64,000 bases of DNA. It comes from Bacteriovorax sp. BAL6_X. GTDB taxonomy: Bacteria; Bdellovibrionota; Bacteriovoracia; Bacteriovoracales; Bacteriovoracaceae. Position numbers and translations under genes: made by a program. Below are positions 45,990 to 52,464 of the stretch, piece after piece. Within the stretch, counting starts at the first letter, position 1. The number at the start of each line of letters is the position of its first letter. Under the pieces are notes generated by a model, which worked only from the letters and a program-made list of their open reading frames with translations, ran no database searches and was not told where the DNA came from. Location of the stretch: positions 124,001 to 188,000 of the forward strand of contig NZ_AUMC01000010.1 of the NCBI RefSeq assembly GCF_000443995.1. Reading direction: 5' to 3'.

Positions 45990-46019
45990 ATTTCATTTGA
46001 TTTCATGGCATTTCATGTG
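45990..46019. repeat. Three phased 10-bp direct repeats at the island's left end
   Basis: ATTTCATTTG, ATTTCATGGC and ATTTCATGTG follow each other with an exact period of one helical turn. TGACCAGACCAAG follows at 46021, and its core recurs at 51995-52005 beside the integrase end. The setting suggests excisionase or integrase arm sites. Confidence 0.55.
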
Positions 46020-46037
46020 TTGACCAGACCAAGTTAG

Positions 46038-46277
46038 TTAGATCAGTTGTAGAATAGATGCCCATAAGATGAAAATTAGAGAAGCACTAAGTATTATTGC
46101 CCTAATTTGCTTTTTATAAAAGTTTCTTTTCTCCTCAACTCTTTCGAGTGATAGCTTTTCTTTTGCTGATCGAAGCTTATGAGAGAAGTAAAAAAGTATA
46201 AATATAAAGGGGAGTGAGAAAGCCATTTGCATCTCCCATCCTTCTACTGAATATGATTGGAAGGTTTCAAGCCACAT
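46038..46277 (-). CDS. Small membrane protein, two spans
   Basis: The 79-residue product has two hydrophobic segments (AFSLPFIFILFYFSH and IILSASLIFILWASILQL) joined by a charged cytoplasmic or periplasmic helix with EKLSLERVEEKRNFYKK. It is the last gene of the island's - strand operon and begins 10 bases after the 44-residue membrane protein's stop. No family recognised. Pairs of small membrane proteins in such islands are often effectors or their partners. Confidence 0.6.
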   Translation of the reverse strand: MWLETFQSYSVEGWEMQMAFSLPFIFILFYFSHKLRSAKEKLSLERVEEKRNFYKKQIRAIILSASLIFILWASILQLI

Positions 46278-46287
46278 AATTAGCCCT

Positions 46288-46422
46288 TTATTCGAGAATT
46301 TGTCCTAGAAGATATGTTCCTATAATAGGAAGTATAATCAGTACTATTGTCATATAAGCGAGCCAATTATCTTTGAATGACCAGTTGGCGTCATCCCATA
46401 TCCATTTCTTAAAATTTTTCAT
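46288..46422 (-). CDS. 44-residue membrane protein
   Basis: A short gene between two others: ATG 46422 overlaps the stop of the upstream gene (ATGA), and the frame stops at 46288. The product begins MKNFKKWIWDDANWSFKDNW, with several tryptophans, and ends with one membrane span (MTIVLIILPIIGTYLLG). The tight overlap on one side and the 10-base gap on the other support a real, translationally coupled gene. Function unknown. Confidence 0.6.
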   Translation of the reverse strand: MKNFKKWIWDDANWSFKDNWLAYMTIVLIILPIIGTYLLGQILE

Positions 46423-46781
46423 TGGTCTTCCAATATTTCAAAGATAACTTCTCTTGCTCCAGCTGTTTCTATTGCCTCACTAAATATAGCTTCTTCAAAG
46501 CCAAGTAAGCTCTCTCTTAATGAATGTGGATACTTTAGTAATACTTTGGGCTTAAGAATCTTTGATAAAAATGTGTCGCTATAGCTCTTTCTGTAATCGC
46601 TAAATGACTCTTCAAAAAAGTTTAGCAATATATCAAAAGTCTTTATGTCATCATATCGCTTGAAGATTTCATATTGCTGGTTGTTAACGTAGGTATATCG
46701 AGGATAAGCCTTAGATTGATATCCATTGTCGATGCTCAAACTTTCATTTGTTAGTATAACAGTCCATTCATTTAACTTCAT
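46419..46781 (-). CDS. Hypothetical protein of the island operon
   Basis: The 120-residue soluble product has no signal peptide. Aromatic residues are frequent (YPRYTYVNNQQYEIFKRYDD) and the C-terminus is helical and acidic (EAIFSEAIETAGAREVIFEI). It starts 39 bases after the DUF4238-like gene and overlaps the next gene by ATGA, so it is in the same operon. No family recognised. Confidence 0.6.
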   Translation of the reverse strand: MKLNEWTVILTNESLSIDNGYQSKAYPRYTYVNNQQYEIFKRYDDIKTFDILLNFFEESFSDYRKSYSDTFLSKILKPKVLLKYPHSLRESLLGFEEAIFSEAIETAGAREVIFEILEDQ

Positions 46782-46820
46782 AAACCAATTATATCATGCT
46801 TTGGGAGTTTCTCTGATGAA

Positions 46821-47600
46821 TTACTCGTTTCTGAGGATATGTTTTAATTCATATTCAAAATTTAAAATTTCCTTAAATATTCCATCTAACCCACTTTTTG
46901 TTTTATTTAGGTAATCTATAATCTCTTCATCTCTTGCATCTAAGCTGTAGGGGATTATTACTTTATTGTGATCTGATGAGGGGCCAACTGAAAGTTGTGG
47001 GATCAATTCTCTTATTGATAGCAATTGTTCTTTAGTCACTGATTTAGGTGCTACTATTAATGCGTTGGAGGGTGTTATTGGAACAATATTTATTCGTTCA
47101 AATATTGAATTTGAACGCTTGAGTGATGGTATTAGGAATCCAAAGAATCCTATTTCAGGAACGCAGAGAAATTTTGAATTATCAATAGGTAATTCTAAAA
47201 TATTATTCTGTTCAAATCTTTTATATGTAATCAAGTCGATTTCTTCTTCTGACATTCCTATCAGTTGATCCATATAGCTTCTATCAGATTTAAGTAAACT
47301 GATTCGTGCCGTTTGGAAGATAATATACATATGGAGAGCTCGCCATATTTTCCAGTTCGAAGTCTCACCACTTCCAATCAGAGTCGATTTATACATTCCT
47401 AGAGGTGATTCTATATAGTCTCTAAAAAAATGTTCTTCTTCTTTTGTTAAGAGGCTGTCTCTTGAGAAGTAGGTTTTTGATGAATGCTCAACAATCTTGT
47501 TTTCATTGAAGTCATATACTCTAAGTTTTCTTGTGTTTTCGCATTCCCATGGCTTTGTTAATGATCTTGAAAGGTAATGACAATTTTTTGGCTCACTCAT
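46821..47600 (-). CDS. DUF4238-like protein
   Basis: The 259-residue product begins CHYLSRSLTKPWECENTRKL and continues RVYDFNENKI. This is the N-terminal pattern of DUF4238 proteins, which usually start with a His-Tyr-x-Ser/Pro stretch followed by a short beta hairpin. The central part is helical (EEEHFFRDYIESPLG), and VPEIGFFGFLIPSLKR and VPITPSNALIVAP correspond to the later part of that family. DUF4238 members occur often in mobile islands; their function is not known. First gene of the - strand island operon, divergent from the chaperone-type operon. Confidence 0.55.
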   Translation of the reverse strand: MSEPKNCHYLSRSLTKPWECENTRKLRVYDFNENKIVEHSSKTYFSRDSLLTKEEEHFFRDYIESPLGMYKSTLIGSGETSNWKIWRALHMYIIFQTARISLLKSDRSYMDQLIGMSEEEIDLITYKRFEQNNILELPIDNSKFLCVPEIGFFGFLIPSLKRSNSIFERINIVPITPSNALIVAPKSVTKEQLLSIRELIPQLSVGPSSDHNKVIIPYSLDARDEEIIDYLNKTKSGLDGIFKEILNFEYELKHILRNE

Positions 47601-47797
47601 TAAGTACTCTATCTAAATAGTTAGTCATGTTTTTTATTATAGTGAATTTATTTACATAAATGTTGAAATTTGAGAAAATATCTTATGTCTGGTGTAATAT
47701 CAGGTGGTTATGGGTCTGAATTCTGCTTGTCTTATTACCTATAAATATTATAATGTCCGAAAGTGCAATATTGAACCTTTTGGGTCGGAGTGTTAAA

Positions 47798-48292
47798 ATG
47801 AATCCAGAGAAGAATGTCGATTATTTGGCTACAGCTAAAAGTTGGCAAGCTTCCAAGGGGGCAATTTTAATTAGTGACCCAACTTTAATTAATGAAATTA
47901 TAAAGCTATTTAATGAGATATGCGGTTTTGATTTTGAACCTTCTGAGATAGCTTTTTTGCATAGAGGTAAGTCGGGCGTATCAAGTGCCACCTATGAGAA
48001 TGTTGCACGATTTAATATTGGCGGTGGTGAAGAATTATTTGGTATTGCTGCAGAACAATTGAGTTTACATAGAACTATATACTCAACTCATAATGATTGT
48101 CTTCAGCGTGAGGCTTTCGAGATGCCGCTCTGTATGAAGTTATGCGATAAAGATGAGCTTTGTTATTTTAAACTAGTTCTTATTTTTGAATGTAGTAGTA
48201 ATGATTGGGTCAATGACCGTAGTTTGATAGGTTCAGTTGGTATTAGTTTTCACGAAGATACAAAAGGAAACGAGGTTTATTATGAAAAGTAA
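47798..48292 (+). CDS. Unknown protein in toxin position of a TAC-like operon
   Basis: The product is 164 residues from ATG 47798 (GGAG seven bases upstream; an ATG at 47753 has no ribosome site). It is a soluble, mixed alpha/beta protein. FLHRGKSGVSSATYENVARF and NIGGGEELFGIAAEQLSLHR are the most striking stretches. It shows none of the catalytic residues of MqsR or RelE that I could align. Its last 11 bases overlap the start of the MqsA-type antitoxin gene, the arrangement of mqsRA-like pairs in which the toxin comes first. I infer that it is the toxin; the activity is unknown. Confidence 0.6.
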   Translation: MNPEKNVDYLATAKSWQASKGAILISDPTLINEIIKLFNEICGFDFEPSEIAFLHRGKSGVSSATYENVARFNIGGGEELFGIAAEQLSLHRTIYSTHNDCLQREAFEMPLCMKLCDKDELCYFKLVLIFECSSNDWVNDRSLIGSVGISFHEDTKGNEVYYEK

Positions 48293-48884
48293 ATGTTTAG
48301 AATGTCTTTCTATTGATTACGATGTAATTAACTTTGAGTTTGTTTCTGATAAAAAGAAACCAAATGGTGAAGCTATTATTATTAAAGACGCTGAGATGTG
48401 TCGATGTCAGAAATGTGGATCAGAGTGGATGAGTGGGGCGCAGATAAAGGCGCTTAATGAAAAAATTGAAGAATTAAGTTACGAGAGCTTAACACCTGCT
48501 AGAATTGCTGAAATCAGAGAATCTATGCCTTTTAAAACCAAGGCAGATGCTGCAAAATTCTTTTGTTTTAACCATAAGGCTTTTATTAAATGGGAGAAAG
48601 GGTACTCAAGTCCTAATAAGTCTGCCGATTTATTAATGAGACTTGTTGCACGAAGTGAAGAAAACTTTAACTTTGTAAAAGAGTTACATGATAAAGCATT
48701 TAGATTTGATCTCGCTGACTATCATTTCCTTGTGAAGGCTGAAGCCGTGCAGGTTGATGAAATGAATGAGCATACATACGAGAACAATAATGCTACCCGC
48801 TCAAAAGAAGATAAGTCTTATTTATGGATGATTAATCCTACAGATAATACTGCAGATGATTATGCAATGCCAATGGCCGCTTAA
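48282..48884 (+). CDS. MqsA/YgiT-type zinc-finger and HTH antitoxin with long C-terminal tail
   Basis: The product is 200 residues from ATG 48282. The N-terminus has C-x2-C at residues 5 and 8 and a second C-x2-C in CRCQKC near 44-47, a zinc ribbon as in MqsA. SYESLTPARIAEIRESM introduces an HTH of XRE/MqsA type: KTKADAAKFF ... AFIKWEKG matches the MqsA recognition segment with its conserved W/Y-E-K-G. After the HTH the chain goes on for about 70 residues, more than in MqsA, and ends with KSYLWMINPTDN and an unstructured tail. Such tails act as chaperone-addiction regions in toxin-antitoxin-chaperone systems. It probably also represses its own operon. Confidence 0.78.
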   Translation: MKSKCLECLSIDYDVINFEFVSDKKKPNGEAIIIKDAEMCRCQKCGSEWMSGAQIKALNEKIEELSYESLTPARIAEIRESMPFKTKADAAKFFCFNHKAFIKWEKGYSSPNKSADLLMRLVARSEENFNFVKELHDKAFRFDLADYHFLVKAEAVQVDEMNEHTYENNNATRSKEDKSYLWMINPTDNTADDYAMPMAA

Positions 48885-48892
48885 GGTGAGAT

Positions 48893-49372
48893 ATGAGTAA
48901 TAAAATTACAAGTTATAATATGCGCACAGTTAGATTCCCTGACATGATCTGTTCTATTAAAGATCAAGGAAATGACCTTTCTAATTGGGCCCCTGCTTAT
49001 CGTGCTGGTGCAACAATTGATGAAGAAGGAAGAGTTGTAATCTTATTTGGAGTTCAACTTACAAATGTAGTTGGAGAGGATAAGAAGATTGGGAACTCAT
49101 TAGTTCAGGCAGAGTGTAGAGCAGACTTCACTTTAAATGGAGAAGTTCCTCTGGGGCTAACAAAACTTAATGAGATTCCTCTTGTTGCGAATATGATTGC
49201 GTCAATGTTTCCATTTGTAAGAGAGAAGCTTCATGGGATGCTTTATTCAAATATGGTTACTTTTATAATTCCGTCATATAACTTGGTAAATTATGTTCGA
49301 GATGTTGGTCAGAATATTGAAATTACTGATCTGAGAACAAAGCCACTCTTGGATAAGAATGAAGGAAATTAG
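48893..49372 (+). CDS. SecB-like chaperone of the TAC-like operon
   Basis: The 159-residue product starts eight bases after the antitoxin stop. It has the SecB fold order: N-terminal strands (VVILFGVQLTNVVG, LVQAECRADFTLNG) and a helix-plus-strand end, MIASMFPFVREKLHGMLYSN then MVTFIIPSYNLVNYV, which parallels FPYARE ... PVNF in E. coli SecB. Length is normal for SecB. Placement behind an MqsA-like antitoxin points to the SecB-like chaperones of tripartite TA systems. General secretion is less likely. Weak sequence similarity keeps this below certainty. Confidence 0.68.
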   Translation: MSNKITSYNMRTVRFPDMICSIKDQGNDLSNWAPAYRAGATIDEEGRVVILFGVQLTNVVGEDKKIGNSLVQAECRADFTLNGEVPLGLTKLNEIPLVANMIASMFPFVREKLHGMLYSNMVTFIIPSYNLVNYVRDVGQNIEITDLRTKPLLDKNEGN

Positions 49373-50111
49373 TGTAGTTAAAAATTCTTATAAGGTAGTT
49401 ACAAAGGTTTTTAATAAAATTCAAGAAATACGCTTCAATAAATTTATTGATGGCTGTAGAAAATCTTTAGAGTCGGAGGGAATTTTAGACCCTTCTCAGG
49501 AAGTAGAGTTTTTAAGTTGGTTTGAAACTGAATTTTCAAAAAATAAGCTTTTTGATTATGTAAAAAAATCAATTGAAAGTACTTCAGATATTACAAGATT
49601 AGCTCTTTCGAGGCTATTTACACTTAATAATTCTAAACTATTTAATTCTTCTCCATATAGCGAATCTGTCTTATTGCGTGGCTTGGGTGATGTAGATGAT
49701 TTAGAAGTCGAGATGTTTCTAATGATTTTTCTAGTATCCTTAAAAGACACTTCCGAGCATAGTTTAAATATGGATGACTTGAATAATCTTAAAATGAATG
49801 GAGATGATTCAGTTAGAATGTATATTTCCAAAGAAGTATTCAACTTAGAGTCAAACCCTTATTTTAAGAAGTTTGGTAAAGACCCTTTTTCTATGTCTGT
49901 ATTTGTCATTGACTCATTCATTTCTAAAGGATTTTTAAAAAGTTCAAATGTACTTGGAAACTATAGCTCTGGAGTTGGTTTTCAGTTAACAACAATTTCT
50001 CTATTACTTATTGAAAATTTAGCCTGGGCGAATTATGTATTAAACCCAACTTCCGATTTAGCAAGAGAATACATTAGAAATACTGATTTATTTAAGTCTA
50101 AGATGATGTAG
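49359..50111 (+). CDS. Fourth gene of the TAC-like operon, unknown function
   Basis: The 250-residue protein starts at ATG 49359, 14 bases inside the chaperone gene, so it is translationally coupled. It is helical, soluble and without cysteine. FNKFIDGCRKSLES excepted, the chain is polar, with a hydrophobic helix VGFQLTTISLLLIENLAW near the end. MFLMIFLVSL suggests a buried core helix. No catalytic motif is evident. It could be an accessory of the TAC module or a separate effector. It is followed by 370 bases without a gene. Confidence 0.6.
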   Translation: MKEISVVKNSYKVVTKVFNKIQEIRFNKFIDGCRKSLESEGILDPSQEVEFLSWFETEFSKNKLFDYVKKSIESTSDITRLALSRLFTLNNSKLFNSSPYSESVLLRGLGDVDDLEVEMFLMIFLVSLKDTSEHSLNMDDLNNLKMNGDDSVRMYISKEVFNLESNPYFKKFGKDPFSMSVFVIDSFISKGFLKSSNVLGNYSSGVGFQLTTISLLLIENLAWANYVLNPTSDLAREYIRNTDLFKSKMM

Positions 50112-50485
50112 TATATTTTACTATTCTATTGTTCACCGTGAACATTTCACGCCACCTAAATTCCCGCACTTATAAAATAAATAACCACCGTGGTTACAGC
50201 CTATTGATTTATCGAATTTAAGCATTGTATGTAGAAATTTGGCTTTGCGAATGAGCAGCGATTGCATGTCGATTGATATGTGATGTTGTGTTGAATGAAG
50301 AGGATATGATTTTTTTATTCTTCGTTAAGCTATGGGAATAATTCATATAATCCGCGCCGAGAATTTGACTCCCTCTCTCTCTCGTTGCTTTTAGAGATGG
50401 AGTCAATTTCCGGCGCTAACATGGGGGGGGAAGGATGTAGTTCGTAGGTAAGGTTTTTGGAGTTAAGTTGTTAGAAGGAGGGGAG
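50112..50485. other. Intergenic region upstream of the HTH-integrase pair
   Basis: No gene is supported here. It holds a strong inverted repeat at 50354-50416 (separate entry) and a poly-G tract at about 50423-50430. An A/G-rich ribosome-site region follows. Promoters for the HTH and integrase genes should lie here. Confidence 0.5.
50354..50416. repeat. Long imperfect inverted repeat upstream of the HTH-integrase genes
   Basis: GCGCCG, AA and TTGACTCC with TCTC pair in order with GAGA, GGAGTCAA, TT and CGGCGC. A loop of about 16 bases remains, and the mismatches are few. The stem is stable in this AT-rich setting. It could be a regulator site, an RNA hairpin or a recombination site. Confidence 0.65.
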
Positions 50486-50782
50486 TTGAAGAAAAATAGT
50501 TTTGATATACATTGCAAATACTGCTTATCAAGGTATCATGGCCAAGAGATGATATTAGGTGAGGGCATAAGTTTAGATGGCTTATTTGGCCAATCTGGTG
50601 GCGTCTCAGAGCTCTTTAAAAAACGAATATGGCGAGTGGATGATGTGGCAAGATTCCTAGAGTGCACAAAGGGGCATATCTATAATCTTGTATCAGATGA
50701 GAAAATACCAAAGAGAAAGAAAGGTGGACTACTGTTTTTTATTCCTGAGGAAATCCTTGATTGGGTTTACGAAGGAGATTAA
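50486..50782 (+). CDS. HTH protein, probable excisionase or integrase regulator
   Basis: The product is 98 residues from TTG 50486, which directly follows AGGAGGGGAG; a TTG at 50468 would add six residues. N-terminal CKYC and nearby residues may bind metal. The C-terminal half is a MerR-like excisionase-type winged HTH: RIWRVDDVARFLECTKGHIY then KIPKRKKGGLLFFIPEEI. Such proteins bind arm sites and favour excision, or act in regulation. It ends three bases before the integrase gene, so they form one operon. Confidence 0.68.
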   Translation: MKKNSFDIHCKYCLSRYHGQEMILGEGISLDGLFGQSGGVSELFKKRIWRVDDVARFLECTKGHIYNLVSDEKIPKRKKGGLLFFIPEEILDWVYEGD

Positions 50783-50785
50783 AAA

Positions 50786-51988
50786 ATGAGTAAGTATCAA
50801 AAACTTTCAAACTACACAGGAATTAAAAAAGACACGAAGAACGGAAGATATTTAGCTATCAAATATCTAAATGGAAAACAGTATTCGAAGAAATTCGATT
50901 CCTTAAAGCAGGCACTTTTTTGGCGTAATAGTTTTCACCCTGCACTTCCTGCTAAATTATTGGAAGCTAAGTGTGAAGAATTAGGGCCAAGGAAGAAATT
51001 GTTTATTCCAAAGCTGCATGTAAAACCAAACGGCGAAGACTTAGGTTATCGCTTTAGGGATGTGTGGGAGCTGTATAAGGAATTACATTTGCCGTCTTTA
51101 GAAAAGTCATCAATGGAGCATAGGCTTTCTAAGTTAAGTTTTTACAATCCTTTAATGGATTATCTAATGGTTGAAATAAATGCGTCTTTAATAGATCGCT
51201 TTATGTTTGATCATAAAGAAAAGGCCATTAAAGAGAAGAGTAAACGCTATAACTTCAACGATGATCTTAAATGTCTTAAGGCACTACTAAATTGGTACCG
51301 AATTAATTACGATGCAATGTTTATCGTTCCAATTCTTCCAAGGCATAAGCAAGCAGGGCTTATAAAGAAAACTCCAATGAGAAATAAGAAGCTTAAACCA
51401 GAGGAGCTAATTGCTTTCTTTAGTGAGCTTTCTGAATTTTGGAGAGACTTTGCCGAAACCCAATTCTATATGGGGGCAAGAGTAAGTGAAGTTGCAGGCC
51501 TTCAAGCCGAGTGCGTGGATTTAAAAGAAATGGAGATTCGTGTTCAATATGTGTGTATCTGGTCGAACAAAACGAAGAAGTTCGACTATCTAAAAGAGAC
51601 AACTAAGAACGGTGAAATTAGCTACGCCTCAATTAATAAGAGAATTGAGGAAATTATGAGAAGAAGATTGCCACTTAGTCAAAATGGCTTTGTCTTTCAT
51701 AAAGATGGTGAGCCTCTAACTTACAGACAGATTCAGTTTCAATACAATAAGGCCCTAAGAAAAGCAGGACTAGCAGATCGCTTTAGTTCGACTCATATTA
51801 TGAGACATAGTATGGGAACGATCACAAGGCGAGTGACCGGAAGTGTGGATATGGCCCAAGCTGTAACGAGGCACAAGGATATTCAAGTAGCTCAGCAATA
51901 TGCGAGTTTACCGACTGAGGCCAATAAGAAGGCCGTAAATGATGTCTTTGAATATTTAAATGAAATTGAGCTTAAATGTGGTGGTTAG
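50786..51988 (+). CDS. int: Tyrosine recombinase (phage-type integrase)
   Basis: The 400-residue product has the catalytic residues of tyrosine recombinases: Arg232 in GARVSEVAGL, His337 and Arg340 in HIMRHSM, a second His in TRHKDI, and the nucleophile Tyr372 in QQYASL. An N-terminal AP2-like/arm-binding segment (TKNGRYLAIKYLNGKQYSKKF) and a core-binding domain (about 95-200) precede the catalytic domain. It sits next to the tRNA-Glu, whose 3' end is one of its att sites. Appears intact and so able to act. Confidence 0.93.
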   Translation: MSKYQKLSNYTGIKKDTKNGRYLAIKYLNGKQYSKKFDSLKQALFWRNSFHPALPAKLLEAKCEELGPRKKLFIPKLHVKPNGEDLGYRFRDVWELYKELHLPSLEKSSMEHRLSKLSFYNPLMDYLMVEINASLIDRFMFDHKEKAIKEKSKRYNFNDDLKCLKALLNWYRINYDAMFIVPILPRHKQAGLIKKTPMRNKKLKPEELIAFFSELSEFWRDFAETQFYMGARVSEVAGLQAECVDLKEMEIRVQYVCIWSNKTKKFDYLKETTKNGEISYASINKRIEEIMRRRLPLSQNGFVFHKDGEPLTYRQIQFQYNKALRKAGLADRFSSTHIMRHSMGTITRRVTGSVDMAQAVTRHKDIQVAQQYASLPTEANKKAVNDVFEYLNEIELKCGG

Positions 51989-52035
51989 GTGGTCGACCAG
52001 ACCAAAACAGACCAAGTAGGGTCTAGAAAATAAAA

Positions 52036-52060
52036 AAGCCAGACTAGGTCTGGCTTCTTT
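52036..52060. terminator. Intrinsic terminator between integrase and tRNA-Glu
   Basis: AAGCCAGAC pairs with GTCTGGCTT around TAG; CTTT follows on the + strand and AT-rich tails flank both sides. It can end the integrase transcript and, on the other strand, the tRNA transcript. Confidence 0.75.
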
Positions 52061-52085
52061 ATAAAACTGGTACTCCCAAGGGGAT
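52060..52085. repeat. Proximal attachment site (att) in the tRNA-Glu 3' end
   Basis: 26 bases identical to 45884-45909, covering the end of the tRNA-Glu gene, its CCA and eight flanking bases. Confidence 0.88.
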
Positions 52086-52145
52086 TCGAACCCCTGTTAC
52101 CGCCGTGAAAAGGCGGTGTCCTAGACCGGGCTAGACGATGGGAGC
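52068..52145 (-). tRNA. tRNA-Glu (TTC anticodon)
   Basis: On the - strand: acceptor GCTCCCA with 3' TGGGAGT, then A and encoded CCA. The anticodon stem CCGCC/GGCGG closes the loop TTTTCAC, giving TTC. The T arm is AGGGG-TTCGAAT-CCCCT. The first acceptor pair would be G-U. The gene is intact even though the island sits in its 3' end. Confidence 0.95.
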
Positions 52146-52186
52146 GCTAACTTATTTCCCGGATTTGGAAACCAAAAAACATAAAA

Positions 52187-52263
52187 TGGTGATCTCTCTG
52201 CGACTCGAACGCAGGACCCTCTCCTTAAAAGGGAGATGCTCTAACCAACTGAGCTAAGAGACC
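52187..52263 (-). tRNA. tRNA-Lys (TTT anticodon)
   Basis: A 77-base gene with D-arm TAGCTCAGTTGGTTAGAGCA, anticodon stem TCTCC/GGAGA around CTTTTAA (anticodon TTT), T arm CTGCG-TTCGAGT-CGCAG and encoded CCA. It lies 41 bases upstream of tRNA-Glu on the same strand, so they are likely co-transcribed. Confidence 0.96.
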
Positions 52264-52464
52264 ATCTGTGTTTTGGTGAGATTGAATATAAGTAATCTTG
52301 GTTCAGAAGTCAACAGGGAATTTAAAAAAAATAAAAAAAAAGTGTAATTTTTTTAAGAAGTTAATTTTGTTTACCCTTAGTATTTTTTATCGCCCACCTT
52401 GTCATTAAAGGCCTTGTGAGCTAATTTAGCCCATTATTACTAGTGTTTTAAGAGGTAGGCTTCA

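Larger units (their letters stand above)
45884..52085. mobile_element. Integrated genomic island at tRNA-Glu
   Basis: A 6.2-kb segment is bounded by perfect 26-bp direct repeats (45884-45909 and 52060-52085). The right copy contains the 3' end of the intact tRNA-Glu. A tyrosine integrase (50786-51988) lies against the tRNA end, as in typical integrative elements. Cargo: a - strand operon of four genes, a + strand toxin-antitoxin-chaperone-like operon of four genes, and a small HTH protein before the integrase. There are no conjugation or phage structural genes, so movement would rely on a helper or on simple excision. Confidence 0.82.

Noticed and set aside
50354-50416. Inverted repeat considered as an integron attC site
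   Set aside because: The outer ends do not give the GTTRRRY/RYYYAAC core pair, and the recombinase next to it lacks any sign of the integron type.
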